This document shows positions 7,534 to 16,543 of a stretch of 64,000 bases of DNA, one piece after another. The notes below the pieces were generated by a model, which was not told the DNA's origin, searched no databases, and was given only the letters and a program-made list of their open reading frames with translations. The stretch comes from an uncultured Pelagibacteraceae bacterium. GTDB taxonomy: Bacteria; Pseudomonadota; Alphaproteobacteria; Pelagibacterales; Pelagibacteraceae. A program made the translations under genes and the position numbers. Location: contig CACMKP010000001.1 in the NCBI GenBank assembly GCA_902614355.1, forward strand, positions 177,101-241,100, written 5' to 3'. Each line of letters starts with the position of its first letter. Positions within the stretch are counted from its first letter, which is position 1.

Positions 7534-8952
7534 ATGGAAAATACCTACAAAAATCAAGATTTAAATAAATCGAAGTTAAATAAATTAGATTGGGAGCTAG
7601 TTCAAAATGATATGAGAAAGAAATTAGGGTCCGAGGTTTATGAAAGTTGGTTAAAAAAAATTGATTTTATTGAGGAATTTAGCAGCTATATATTAATATC
7701 GGTACCAACTAGATTTATAAGAGATTGGATAACTTCAAGATATTTAGATCAAATTTTACAAATCGTAAAAAGATTTAAAAAAGATTTAACTAGAATTGAA
7801 TTCAGAATTATAGAAAAAAATAAAAATTCTGAAAAAGATAATGATAATAATATATTACCTAGAAAAAGTGAAAATATATCTTTTTTAAAGGACTCTCTTC
7901 TTCAATATAATCGTGTTGATTACAACAAAAGATTCGAAAATTTTATAACAGGCAGAAGCAATAAACTTGCTTACGAAGCTTCATTAAAAGTTACCGAAAA
8001 TATCTCACAGTATAATCCATTATATATTTATGGCGGTGTCGGGATGGGTAAAACACACCTTTTGAATGCCATAGGTTTTGAATTAAAGAACAAGAAGAAG
8101 GTAATGTTTATTCCAGCTGAAAGATTTATGTACCAATTTATTAAATCCATTAAGGCAAATGATATGGTAAAATTCAAAGAATATTTTCGAAATACAGATA
8201 TATTACTTATAGATGATATACAGTTTATGAACGGAAAAGAAGCCATGCAAGAAGAGTTTTTTCATACTTTTAACGCCTTATTAGAAAAAGGTAGTCAAAT
8301 TATAGTATCTGCAGATAGACCTCCAAATAAATTATCTAGAATTCAAGAGAGGATAAAATCCAGATTTTCTGGTGGGTTAGTTGTTGATATTCAAAAACCT
8401 GATCTTGAATTAAGAAAAAATATAATCGAGAAAAAAATTGAGGAATTGAATAAATTCTATCCAGATAAAATAGATATTCCAAGGGAAATTAGAGATTTTA
8501 TCAGTCTTGAAATTTCTAATAGTATACGGGAGTTAGTTGGGGCTATTAATCGCTTAATTTCTTTTTCAAGAATTTACAACAAATTACCCAATTTAGCAGA
8601 GGCAAAAGTTGTTTTAAAAGATTTGCTAAACATAAATGAGAATAAAGTTACAATTGATTTGATACAAACTTTAGTGTGCAAATTTTTTAAAATTAGTAAA
8701 AACGAAATGTTATCCTCAAGAAGATCAAGATATTTAGTAAGACCTAGACAAACAGCTATATATCTCACAAAAATATTAACGCCAAAATCTTTACCAGAGA
8801 TAGGTCGAGAATTTTCAAATAGAGATCACACTACCATAATTCATTCTGTAAAAACTATTGAGAAACTAAAAGAAAGCGATAAAGAGATGGCTGAAAATAT
8901 AGATAAGTTAAAAAACCAAATATTGTATAACAATAAAGAAAATGAAATTTAG
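7534..8952 (+). CDS. dnaA: Chromosomal replication initiator DnaA
   Basis: DnaA binds origin boxes and melts the origin in its ATP form. The 472-residue protein has an N-terminal DnaB-interacting domain (about 1-90), a short charged linker, the AAA+ domain with Walker A GGVGMGKTHLL and Walker B ILLIDDIQF, and a C-terminal helix-turn-helix domain carrying the signature RDHTTIIHSVKTIEKL. The Walker A loop has methionine where GLGKT is more usual. dnaN starts 11 bases before the end in another frame, so the two are expressed together. Regulation by the repeats upstream is plausible. Confidence 0.98.
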   Translation: MENTYKNQDLNKSKLNKLDWELVQNDMRKKLGSEVYESWLKKIDFIEEFSSYILISVPTRFIRDWITSRYLDQILQIVKRFKKDLTRIEFRIIEKNKNSEKDNDNNILPRKSENISFLKDSLLQYNRVDYNKRFENFITGRSNKLAYEASLKVTENISQYNPLYIYGGVGMGKTHLLNAIGFELKNKKKVMFIPAERFMYQFIKSIKANDMVKFKEYFRNTDILLIDDIQFMNGKEAMQEEFFHTFNALLEKGSQIIVSADRPPNKLSRIQERIKSRFSGGLVVDIQKPDLELRKNIIEKKIEELNKFYPDKIDIPREIRDFISLEISNSIRELVGAINRLISFSRIYNKLPNLAEAKVVLKDLLNINENKVTIDLIQTLVCKFFKISKNEMLSSRRSRYLVRPRQTAIYLTKILTPKSLPEIGREFSNRDHTTIIHSVKTIEKLKESDKEMAENIDKLKNQILYNNKENEI

Positions 8953-10054
8953 TGTAAACCAACAGGATTTACAACAAGCTTTAAATTATTGCCAAGGAGT
9001 TATTGAGAAAAGAAGCACATTACCAATTTTATCTAATATTCTTTTAAGCGCACATAACTCAAAATTAATTTTGACTGCGACTGACTTAGATCTAATTTTT
9101 ATTCATCATATCAATAACGTTGAGGTAGTTGAAGAAGGCAAAACTACCACTACATCATCAATTATGTATGATATAGTCAGAAAAATTTCATCTGGAAAAA
9201 AAATAAACTTAACACTAAATGATAAAAATAAACTCCACCTAGAATCGGATAAATCTATTTTTAATCTTAATTGTATAAGTCACTCTGAATATCCTGCCAC
9301 AGATGAAAACTTTAATCATAACGAATTTTCAATAAAATCGAAACAATTTCTTAAGTTATTAAATAAATGTAAGTTTTCAGTTTCAAATGACGAAACAAGA
9401 CATTATTTAAGTGGAATATATCTTCACCAAACCGAGGTTGATGAAAAAAATTATTTAACCGCAGTTGCAACTGATAGTCATAGAATGTCTATTTCTAAAA
9501 TAAGGTTAGAAAAACAAATTGATTTTGAGCCTATTATTTTACCTAAAAAAACTATTTTTCAATTATGCACTATTCTAGATAATTATGATGGTGAAGTAAA
9601 AATTTCAAATATGAAATCAAAAATTAAATTTGAATTAAGTAATAGTATTCTTATTTCAAAGCTTATAGATGGAAAATTCCCAAATTATATACAAGTAATC
9701 CCAAAAAATAATCAAAAAAAATTAGAAATTGATTTAAAATTATTTTTAAACTCTGTTGATAGAGTTGCATCTGTGTCTCTTGATAAAAAAGACGGTGTAA
9801 AATTCAACTTATCAAAAGATACACTGAATTTATCAGTTAACAATACTAATAGTGGTGATGGTAACGAAACATTAGTAACAAAATTTGATTATGATTTAGA
9901 AATTAGTTTTAACTCAAGGTACTTGATAGATGTAGCATCGCAGCTAGAGGGTGAAAGAATTGAATTACATTTTAATGATACTGGTTCACCTGTTTTAATT
10001 AAAGATCCAGGTGATTTTGATAGTATTTTTATTGTAATGCCAATGAAAGGCTAG
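8942..10054 (+). CDS. dnaN: DNA polymerase III beta sliding clamp
   Basis: DnaN forms the ring that tethers polymerase III to DNA. The 370-residue protein has three clamp domains and the usual N-terminal pattern KRSTLPILSNILL and C-terminal ending IVMPMKG (the family ends in PMR or PMK-type motifs). The ATG overlaps the end of dnaA by 11 bp. recF, which follows dnaN in many bacteria, is not here; the next gene is plsC on the opposite strand, overlapping by 4 bases. gyrB is far away at 49956. Confidence 0.98.
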   Translation: MKFSVNQQDLQQALNYCQGVIEKRSTLPILSNILLSAHNSKLILTATDLDLIFIHHINNVEVVEEGKTTTTSSIMYDIVRKISSGKKINLTLNDKNKLHLESDKSIFNLNCISHSEYPATDENFNHNEFSIKSKQFLKLLNKCKFSVSNDETRHYLSGIYLHQTEVDEKNYLTAVATDSHRMSISKIRLEKQIDFEPIILPKKTIFQLCTILDNYDGEVKISNMKSKIKFELSNSILISKLIDGKFPNYIQVIPKNNQKKLEIDLKLFLNSVDRVASVSLDKKDGVKFNLSKDTLNLSVNNTNSGDGNETLVTKFDYDLEISFNSRYLIDVASQLEGERIELHFNDTGSPVLIKDPGDFDSIFIVMPMKG

Positions 10055-10752
10055 CGGACTAAGTCTAGTTCATCATAAATTTTTTTTTCAAGTAATTGTA
10101 AAAATTCCTCTTTTTGTAATCCAGGTTTAATTGGCTCGAGTATAGATATAGTGATTACTTTATTAGTTTTTTTAATACCGTTTTTAGGCCAGACATAACC
10201 TGAATTGATTGCAACTGGTTGACAGAAAATATTTAATTTTTCATAAATTCTTGATGCTCCTTTTTTAAAGGGCGGTCGATCATCTGGTAATACTCTTGTC
10301 CCCTGTGGAAAAATAACTATCGGTCTCTCAGAGTTTTGAATTGTTTCTGAAATATCTTCAAAAAAATTGAGATTAGCTTTTGTAATCTTCTCTCTTTTTA
10401 TTGAGATTGAGCTTATCTTTTTTAAATACCATCCAAAAACAGGAATTTTTGTAAGTTCCTTTTTCAAAATAAAAACTGGAGAATTAAAAATCGTTTGAAG
10501 GAAAAAAGTTTCAAACATAGATTGATGTGAACAAGCGATAAAAAATTTTTTATCGTTTATCATATTATCTTCTCCTTTAACAACTATCTTGGTTGATAGA
10601 ATGATTTTCAGACAATATTGGGACCAATAACCCATAAGTTTTCCACCAAATAGAGTAATTGTTTGCGGTAATAAAAGTGAGGGTAAAAAAATTATTGATA
10701 TGAAGATAATTCCTGAGAAAAATAAAAATGAAAATAAAAAGCTTCTTATCAT
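10051..10752 (-). CDS. plsC: 1-acyl-sn-glycerol-3-phosphate acyltransferase
   Basis: PlsC makes phosphatidic acid from lysophosphatidate in the inner membrane. The 233-residue protein has an N-terminal membrane helix (about residues 5-30) and the acyltransferase motifs: the catalytic HQSMFET (an H-x4-acid box with glutamate), PVFGWYLKK, and FPQGTRV in the position of FPEGTRS. Length and motifs fit the family. It converges with dnaN (4-bp overlap) and lies 12 bp downstream of lysA, so it may be the last gene of the argH-lptM-lysA transcript. Confidence 0.93.
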   Translation of the reverse strand: MIRSFLFSFLFFSGIIFISIIFLPSLLLPQTITLFGGKLMGYWSQYCLKIILSTKIVVKGEDNMINDKKFFIACSHQSMFETFFLQTIFNSPVFILKKELTKIPVFGWYLKKISSISIKREKITKANLNFFEDISETIQNSERPIVIFPQGTRVLPDDRPPFKKGASRIYEKLNIFCQPVAINSGYVWPKNGIKKTNKVITISILEPIKPGLQKEEFLQLLEKKIYDELDLVR

Positions 10753-10764
10753 ATTTTGATAACT

Positions 10765-11979
10765 TTATATTATTTCAATAAGTTTTTGTCTTTTTGAGAT
10801 CACACTAGCTTTTGACTTTTTAATTAATATTTCCGCTGGCTTGGGTCTTAAATTATAATTTGAGCTTAAGGATATTCCATAAGCCCCAACATCACAAATA
10901 ATGATTAAATCATTCTCTTTTAATTTTTGAAATTTTTTGTATGATCCAAATTTATCAGTGCTCTCACAAATTGGACCAACAAACTCATAAACTTTATTTG
11001 CATAGCTGTTTTTTTTTATAACTGGTTTGATCTGATGTTTTGCATTATATAGGGCTGGTCGCATAAGATCATTCATAGCTGCATCTAGTATTATAAAATT
11101 TTTTTTGTATCCTTCTTTATTGTAAATTACTTTTGATATTAAAACGCCTGTATTACCAATTATAGATCTACCTGGCTCTAGTATAATTTTAGATTTATTT
11201 TTTTTTAAAAATTTTTTTATACTATTGGAATATTTATCTAGATTTAAAGTTTTCTTCTCATTATTGTAACTAATTCCCATTCCACCACCTAAATCAATAT
11301 ATTCAAAATTGAACTTGGTTTTTTTTACAATTTTATCAAGTATCTTCAGCATTTTTTCATACGGTTTAGAGTCTAAGATTTGACTTCCTATATGGACACT
11401 TAAGCATCTCAAATTTAAGTTTTTTGATTTTTTCACATATTTAACAAGTGTCAGGAACACTTTTTCGGAAACCCCAAATTTATTCTCTTTTTTTCCTGTT
11501 GATATTTGGCTCAAAGTTTTTGCGTCAGTATTTGGATTTAGCCTTATGCCTATATTAACTCTAGTTTTGTGCCTCCTAGCAATTTTTTCTATTTGTAAAA
11601 TTTCATTTTTAGACTCTGCATTTATAAGTAAAATTTTTTTTTTAATTGCATATTCAATTTCAATTTTAGTTTTACCAACTCCTGAAAAAACAATACTTTT
11701 TGGCTTTATACCAGCCTTAAGGGCTTTCATTAGTTCACCAATTGAAACAACATCAGCACCTAAACCTTGTTTGCTAATTTCGCTCAATAGATTTGTATTG
11801 GGATTAGATTTTACAGAAAAGCATATAATTGGGTCAATTTCTTTAAAATTATTTTTCAAATTCCTTATGTTATTTTTTAATTTTTTTAAGGAATAACAAT
11901 AAAGTGGAGTTCCAAATTTCTTGGCTAAATAAGATGCCTTAATACCTTCAACAAAAAAATTTTTATTTACATATTTCAT
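10765..11979 (-). CDS. lysA: Diaminopimelate decarboxylase
   Basis: LysA decarboxylates meso-diaminopimelate to lysine using pyridoxal phosphate. The 404-residue sequence shows the PLP lysine in FSVKSNPN, LSVHIGSQ, the phosphate loop DLGGGMGI, EPGRSI, and the substrate-site CESTDKFG. Its ATG overlaps the stop of the small lipoprotein gene as ATGA, so translation is coupled to the upstream genes. The argH-lptM-lysA order is widespread in alphaproteobacteria. Confidence 0.97.
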   Translation of the reverse strand: MKYVNKNFFVEGIKASYLAKKFGTPLYCYSLKKLKNNIRNLKNNFKEIDPIICFSVKSNPNTNLLSEISKQGLGADVVSIGELMKALKAGIKPKSIVFSGVGKTKIEIEYAIKKKILLINAESKNEILQIEKIARRHKTRVNIGIRLNPNTDAKTLSQISTGKKENKFGVSEKVFLTLVKYVKKSKNLNLRCLSVHIGSQILDSKPYEKMLKILDKIVKKTKFNFEYIDLGGGMGISYNNEKKTLNLDKYSNSIKKFLKKNKSKIILEPGRSIIGNTGVLISKVIYNKEGYKKNFIILDAAMNDLMRPALYNAKHQIKPVIKKNSYANKVYEFVGPICESTDKFGSYKKFQKLKENDLIIICDVGAYGISLSSNYNLRPKPAEILIKKSKASVISKRQKLIEII

Positions 11980-12101
11980 GAATATTTTGTTACGTAATAA
12001 GGTATTTTGGAATTTGGTTCTTTATAAGTAGGATCTCCCCGTTTTCCACAAGACATTACTAGTAGGCAAACTATTAATAAAAGATAAAATTTTTTTATCA
12101 T
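11976..12101 (-). CDS. lptM: LptM/YifL-like small lipoprotein (41 aa)
   Basis: A 41-residue gene fills the gap between argH and lysA exactly. Its ATG overlaps the argH stop as ATGA (12098-12101), and its own TGA overlaps the lysA ATG (11976-11979). The product starts MIKKF, has a hydrophobic core and a lipobox VMSC with the acylated cysteine at residue 18, followed by GKRGDPTY. The Cys-Gly-x-x-Gly-x-Pro pattern after the lipobox is the hallmark of the YifL/LptM family, which helps oxidative maturation of the LptD translocon in E. coli. Size, context and motif agree; the function is by family analogy. Confidence 0.85.
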   Translation of the reverse strand: MIKKFYLLLIVCLLVMSCGKRGDPTYKEPNSKIPYYVTKYS

Positions 12102-13489
12102 AATTGTTTCTTATATTTTAATATCATTTTTTTAATATTATCAAAAGCAGTTCCTCCATATGATTTCTTTGAATTTACAGAATTTTTTAAATCGAATACT
12201 TTTAAAACATCTTTGGTCAAATTTGGTTCAACTTTTTTTAAATCATATAATGTTAACTCATCTAATTTCCTTTTTCCTTTCTCAGCCATATTTATGATAG
12301 CAGCCGTTTTTTGATAAGCTTCTCTAAAAGATTTAGAATGATTTTTAACAATATAGTCAGCTAAATCAGTCGCAGTAATATAACCATCGTAAGCCAAATC
12401 TAACATTTTTTTTTTATTTGGACTAAAATTGTTTAAAATTTCATCAAGAATTTTTAAACAATTGATTAAAGTATCATTAGTTTTAAAAATTATCTCTTTA
12501 TCTTCCTGAAGATCTTTATAATAAGATAAAGGTAAACCTTTAAGCACAGTTAACATTGAAAATAAATTACCGTACACTCTTCCCGTCTTGCCTCTCAAAA
12601 ATTCTAGCATATCTGGATTTTTTTTCTGAGGCATTATGGAAGATCCCGTAACAACTTTGTCTGATAAATTTATTAAATTAAAACCATCAGAGTTCCAAAT
12701 TATTAATTCCTCAGCTATTCTGGATATATGCATTGCACATACAGAGCAACTATATAAAAAGTCTAAAACAAAATCTCTGTCCGATACCGTATCTACTGAA
12801 TTTTTAGTAGGATTTTTAAAACCCAACTTTTTTGTTGTAAATTTTCTATCTATATTAAAGGAAGTTCCCGTTAATGCGCATACACCAAGGGGGTTTTCAT
12901 TAAGACTTTCCAAATTATTTAAAAATCTTTTTCTATCTCTAGTAAACATTTCAACATAAGACATTAAGTAATGACCTAAAGATAAAGCTTGAGCATTTTT
13001 TAAGTGAGTAAAACCAGGCATGATGATTTTAATATTTTTTTCAGCAATCTTAAGATTAGTATTAATTAATTTTTTTAAAGTTAAGTCTATGTTTTGAGTG
13101 GCTGATTTCATCCATATCTTTAAATCTGTAATAACTTGATCATTTCTTGATCTAGCCGTATGAATGTAACCTGCATCGTCACCTATCAATTGTGTAAGTC
13201 TTTTTTCTATGTTCATATGAATGTCTTCAAATTCTTTATTAAATTCAAATTTATTATTCAATATTTCTCTTTCAATTTTGTTAAGTCCATAAATAATTTT
13301 GTTTTTAATTTTAAAAGAAATAATTTTTTGTTTAAAAAGCATTTCTACGTGAGCGATAGATCCGATTATATCTTCTTTAAAAAGTTTTTTATCAACGTTA
13401 ATTGAGCTCCCATATTTTTTATAGAGTGCAGATGTCTTTATTTTTATTCGACTATTCCAAATTGCCTTATTGTTTTTATTTTTTACCAT
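12098..13489 (-). CDS. argH: Argininosuccinate lyase
   Basis: ArgH splits argininosuccinate into arginine and fumarate, the last step of arginine synthesis. The 463-residue protein has the fumarase-superfamily signature loop GSSIMPQKKNPD with the catalytic serine, HTARSRNDQ, and GFTHLKNAQ carrying the conserved histidine. It is the first gene of the argH-lptM-lysA set and diverges from the thioredoxin-like gene with only 24 bp between, so the two share a promoter region. Confidence 0.98.
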   Translation of the reverse strand: MVKNKNNKAIWNSRIKIKTSALYKKYGSSINVDKKLFKEDIIGSIAHVEMLFKQKIISFKIKNKIIYGLNKIEREILNNKFEFNKEFEDIHMNIEKRLTQLIGDDAGYIHTARSRNDQVITDLKIWMKSATQNIDLTLKKLINTNLKIAEKNIKIIMPGFTHLKNAQALSLGHYLMSYVEMFTRDRKRFLNNLESLNENPLGVCALTGTSFNIDRKFTTKKLGFKNPTKNSVDTVSDRDFVLDFLYSCSVCAMHISRIAEELIIWNSDGFNLINLSDKVVTGSSIMPQKKNPDMLEFLRGKTGRVYGNLFSMLTVLKGLPLSYYKDLQEDKEIIFKTNDTLINCLKILDEILNNFSPNKKKMLDLAYDGYITATDLADYIVKNHSKSFREAYQKTAAIINMAEKGKRKLDELTLYDLKKVEPNLTKDVLKVFDLKNSVNSKKSYGGTAFDNIKKMILKYKKQL

Positions 13490-13513
13490 GTTAATTATTT
13501 ATACCTTTTTAAT

Positions 13514-14023
13514 ATGAGATTTTTAGTAATATTTATATTTTTAATTTCAAATACGTTTGCAAATGAAACCCCAAATATTAAAAACCTTATAATTAATAAA
13601 GAATTAAAAGAATATACAAATTTAACCATCTTAGATGATCAAAATAATCAATTAAATTTAAGTAATTATAAGGGAAACATTTTATTACTAAATTTTTGGG
13701 CAACTTGGTGTGCTCCATGTAAAGAGGAAATGCCATCATTAGATTTACTGAAATCAAATAAAGATTTAGATAAACTTAAAATTTTCCCAGTAAATGTTGG
13801 ACAGGATAATGTTAAAAAAGCTAAAAAATTTTTTGATGATTTGGATATTAAAAATTTAGATTTATATTTTGATGAAAATATAAATTTAACAAAAAAGTTT
13901 GCTTTAAGAGGAATTCCGACTTCAATTTTACTAAATAAAAATGGTAAAGAATTTGCTAGGGTTATTGGTTCAATAGATTTTAATGAAGAAAATTTTATTG
14001 AGTGGCTTAAACTTTACAATTAG
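13514..14023 (+). CDS. TlpA-like periplasmic thiol-disulfide oxidoreductase
   Basis: This 169-residue protein has a signal sequence (about 1-17, MRFLVIFIFLISNTFA) and a single thioredoxin fold with the active site WCAPC in FWATWCAPCKEEMPS and the cis-proline in RGIPTSI. TlpA/ResA-type proteins reduce periplasmic disulfides, often for cytochrome c or oxidase assembly. Divergence from argH matches the alphaproteobacterial tlpA-argH arrangement. The convergent neighbour is a HIG1-type protein, also linked to cytochrome oxidase, but that link is an inference. Confidence 0.88.
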   Translation: MRFLVIFIFLISNTFANETPNIKNLIINKELKEYTNLTILDDQNNQLNLSNYKGNILLLNFWATWCAPCKEEMPSLDLLKSNKDLDKLKIFPVNVGQDNVKKAKKFFDDLDIKNLDLYFDENINLTKKFALRGIPTSILLNKNGKEFARVIGSIDFNEENFIEWLKLYN

Positions 14024-14223
14024 TTTTTAAAAAAATACGCAAAACCTACTAGTACGATAATAGCAATAAATTGTAATATTACTCTCAACTGCATCAATTT
14101 ATTTGAGTATTTTTTACTAGTCTCTCCTCCTTTAAACAAAGTTCCAATTCCAAGTATAAGGACTATTCCTACGACTATTAGTAGTGCTATTGATAGTACT
14201 TTTAAAATTATTCCAGAAATCAT
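14020..14223 (-). CDS. HIG1-domain twin transmembrane protein
   Basis: The 67-residue product has two hydrophobic helices (about 5-27 and 45-64) separated by a polar loop that ends in SNKLMQLRVILQ. This resembles the HIG1 signature (NKLMRxRVxxQ) of small alphaproteobacterial and mitochondrial proteins that associate with cytochrome c oxidase and respiratory supercomplexes. The gene converges on the TlpA-like gene with a 4-bp overlap. The family call is by motif and topology; a role in respiration is inferred. Confidence 0.72.
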   Translation of the reverse strand: MISGIILKVLSIALLIVVGIVLILGIGTLFKGGETSKKYSNKLMQLRVILQFIAIIVLVGFAYFFKN

Positions 14224-14272
14224 TTACTTATTGTAGGGTGTTTTTAAAATAAAAAAACATTAATCATAAACT

Positions 14273-14932
14273 ATGACATTTTGTCTTGACGCAATAATAT
14301 TGAAACCTGAGGAGGGTTTAGAAATTGAGAATGCAATAATTTTACTTCATGGGTATGGGGGTGATGGTCAAGATATTAGTATGCTATCTTTAGGCTGGAG
14401 ACGTCATTTGCCTAATACAATTTTTATTTGTCCAAACGGTCATGAAAAATGTAAAATAAATCCTTCAGGTTATCAATGGTTTGATTTGTCAAGAGATGAT
14501 CCAGAATATATTTTAAATGAGTCAAAAAAAGCAGAAACTAAATTAAATGAATTCATAAGTGAAATTAAAAATGAATATAGTTTGTCGAATGATAAAATTT
14601 GTTTATCAGGTTTTAGTCAAGGATGTATGATGTCATTAAATATAGGTTTGATTTCTGATCAAAGATACAGCTGTATAGTAGGTTTTTCTGGTAAAATAAT
14701 TAATCAAGAATATCTAGCTCAAAGAAAAAATGTAGATGCAGATATTTTGATGATTCATGGTGACGCAGATGAAATAGTTACACCTAATTTTTTGCTTGAA
14801 GCTAAGGATTTCTTTATCAGGAATGCTGTTAATGTTCAAACAAGACTTATAAAAAATTGTGGACATCATATCCCAGTAGAAGCTTCAAGCATAGGATTAA
14901 ATTATATTTTAGAAAAATTTAATAATCGCTAG
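14273..14932 (+). CDS. Phospholipase/carboxylesterase family alpha/beta hydrolase
   Basis: At 219 residues this matches the esterase family that includes bacterial carboxylesterases and acyl-protein thioesterases. The catalytic triad is visible: nucleophile serine in GFSQG, aspartate in HGDADEIV, and histidine in NCGHHIP; the oxyanion strand is LLHGYGGDG. No signal peptide is seen, so it is cytoplasmic. The natural substrate is unknown. It precedes the HNH gene on the same strand with a 38-bp gap. Confidence 0.85.
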   Translation: MTFCLDAIILKPEEGLEIENAIILLHGYGGDGQDISMLSLGWRRHLPNTIFICPNGHEKCKINPSGYQWFDLSRDDPEYILNESKKAETKLNEFISEIKNEYSLSNDKICLSGFSQGCMMSLNIGLISDQRYSCIVGFSGKIINQEYLAQRKNVDADILMIHGDADEIVTPNFLLEAKDFFIRNAVNVQTRLIKNCGHHIPVEASSIGLNYILEKFNNR

Positions 14933-14970
14933 TTATTGAAATAATTTTTCAATTAAGTTACTATTATTCG

Positions 14971-15540
14971 ATGAATAATTTTGTTGAACAAAATGTTTCT
15001 TTAGAAAAATGTCCCGCATTAGTTCTTAATGCAGATTACAGACCACTAAGTTACTATCCTTTATCTTTGTGGTCTTGGCAAGACACTGTTAAATCAGTTT
15101 TCTTAGATAGAGTCGTAATCGTAAGTAGTTATGACAGAATTATTAGGAGTCCATCTTTTAACATGCAGCTACCGAGCGTTATTGCATTAAAAAATTATAT
15201 TGTGCCCCAAACTAAACCAAGTTTTACAAGATTTAACGTTTTTTTAAGAGATAAATTTTCTTGTCAATATTGTGGTAGTGGTGAGGAGTTAACTTTTGAT
15301 CACTTGTTGCCAAGATCTAAAGGGGGAGAAACTAATTGGGATAATGTTGTAACAGCTTGTTCTGAATGTAATGTTAAAAAGGGTGGCAAACTTTTAAAAA
15401 CATCAGGAATGAAGTTAACTAAGTACCCTTATCAACCTACAACAGAAGATTTACATCGTAACGGAAAAAATTTTCCTCCAAATTATTTACATAAAAGTTG
15501 GATGGATTATTTATATTGGGATGTTGAGCTTGAGGCTTAA
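14971..15540 (+). CDS. HNH endonuclease family protein
   Basis: The 189-residue protein has an N-terminal domain (VLNADYRPLSYYPLSLWSW) seen in a widespread family of chromosomal HNH proteins, then a C-terminal HNH nuclease domain: CQYCG, LTFDHLLPRSKGG and CSECNVKKGG, giving the zinc-binding cysteine pairs and the Asp-His metal centre. There is no intron, restriction partner or repeat nearby, so it looks like a resident gene rather than a homing element. Its cellular role is not established. It converges with coq7, 3 bp apart. Confidence 0.88.
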   Translation: MNNFVEQNVSLEKCPALVLNADYRPLSYYPLSLWSWQDTVKSVFLDRVVIVSSYDRIIRSPSFNMQLPSVIALKNYIVPQTKPSFTRFNVFLRDKFSCQYCGSGEELTFDHLLPRSKGGETNWDNVVTACSECNVKKGGKLLKTSGMKLTKYPYQPTTEDLHRNGKNFPPNYLHKSWMDYLYWDVELEA

Positions 15541-15543
15541 TCT

Positions 15544-16074
15544 CTAAACTTTTTCTGAAATACGAATAGCTATTTTTGAACCTGTTTTAATTATTTTGTC
15601 CATAATTGAGTAAAAACCTTTTTTTGATGCACCCTCCTCATAGGCTATATCTTTATGGTCTAGCTCATCTTGTCTAAATTTAGTTATTTTTTTTTTCAAC
15701 TCTTTTTCTTCTGGACCTAACTGATTAATTTGATCTAAATAATGTTTGTCTATTACTTCTTCAACTGATGCAGTACACAACATCGCTGCTTTTTTTCCTA
15801 ATAAGGTTGATCCAAATCCTAAACCTACACCCATTAAGTCCCATAAAGGTAAAAATTTTGTAGGTTTAATATTTCTTTTTTTTATTTCATTTTCAAAAAA
15901 TTGACAATGTTCTATCTCATGCTCTTTCATATCTTCAATTGTCTTTTTTAGACTTTCATTCTTAACAATTGTATTTAGAGCCAACAGCTGACCTTCATAA
16001 ATTTTGACAGCCCCTCTCTCACCTGCATGATCAACTCTTATAAATTCTTCAACTTTATTACTTGTTTTTTTCAT
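15544..16074 (-). CDS. coq7: Coq7-type demethoxyubiquinone hydroxylase
   Basis: Coq7 is a membrane-associated di-iron hydroxylase that adds the last hydroxyl to the ubiquinone ring (the role of UbiF in enterics). The 176-residue protein has the paired ferritin-like ExxH motifs: VDHAGERGAVKIYEGQ, KEHEIEHCQFF, EEVIDKHY and DELDHKDIAYEEGA. Coq7 in place of UbiF is typical of alphaproteobacteria. The start overlaps dsbB by 17 bp. With ubiE and ubiB at 3.7-6.0 kb this is the third ubiquinone gene in the window. Confidence 0.95.
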   Translation of the reverse strand: MKKTSNKVEEFIRVDHAGERGAVKIYEGQLLALNTIVKNESLKKTIEDMKEHEIEHCQFFENEIKKRNIKPTKFLPLWDLMGVGLGFGSTLLGKKAAMLCTASVEEVIDKHYLDQINQLGPEEKELKKKITKFRQDELDHKDIAYEEGASKKGFYSIMDKIIKTGSKIAIRISEKV

Positions 16075-16543
16075 ATTTAATAAAAATTTTTATAAAAGTT
16101 ATAATAAATAATAAACTTATTACAATATTAATACTTGTCAGTGATAATCCTAAAATCCTAAATGTCACATCTTTACAGCTTATAGTTTTTTTACTCAACT
16201 CTCTAAGTAAATCTTCTTTGGTTATATTTTCTGTAAAATTTCTCGCATTACATACAGTTGATTCTTGAAAAAAACTTTGCTCAATTCCATAATGATAAAC
16301 AGAAATCGTTAACGAAAAGATAAAGGTAAGAATTAGCAACAAAGTTAAAAATTTTTGATTTTTCTTTATGATAAAAATCATTGCGATTAAGATTATACTT
16401 ATTCCATAAGGAATTCTCTCAATAATGCATAAATTACATGGTTGATGACCTAAAATATGTTCTACGAAATACGCAAAAATTAATGCAGTAAAGCTAATAA
16501 TTAAAATAATTTTTAGATAGAATTCATTCTTTAAATCAAACAT
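16058..16543 (-). CDS. dsbB: DsbB family disulfide bond formation protein
   Basis: DsbB reoxidises DsbA and passes the electrons to quinone. The 161-residue protein has four predicted membrane helices. The first periplasmic loop region has the CxxC pair in HQPCNLCIIERIPY, and the second loop carries a separated cysteine pair (VCNAR and ISCKD), matching the two redox pairs of DsbB. It overlaps yqaA-like (8 bp) and coq7 (17 bp), forming a three-gene minus-strand operon. Being next to a ubiquinone gene fits its use of quinone as acceptor. Confidence 0.88.
   Translation of the reverse strand: MFDLKNEFYLKIILIISFTALIFAYFVEHILGHQPCNLCIIERIPYGISIILIAMIFIIKKNQKFLTLLLILTFIFSLTISVYHYGIEQSFFQESTVCNARNFTENITKEDLLRELSKKTISCKDVTFRILGLSLTSINIVISLLFIITFIKIFIKYEKNK

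Noticed and set aside
14971..15540. HNH gene as a homing endonuclease or mobile element
   Set aside because: No intron, inverted repeats or partner genes; the N-terminal domain is that of a resident chromosomal family.
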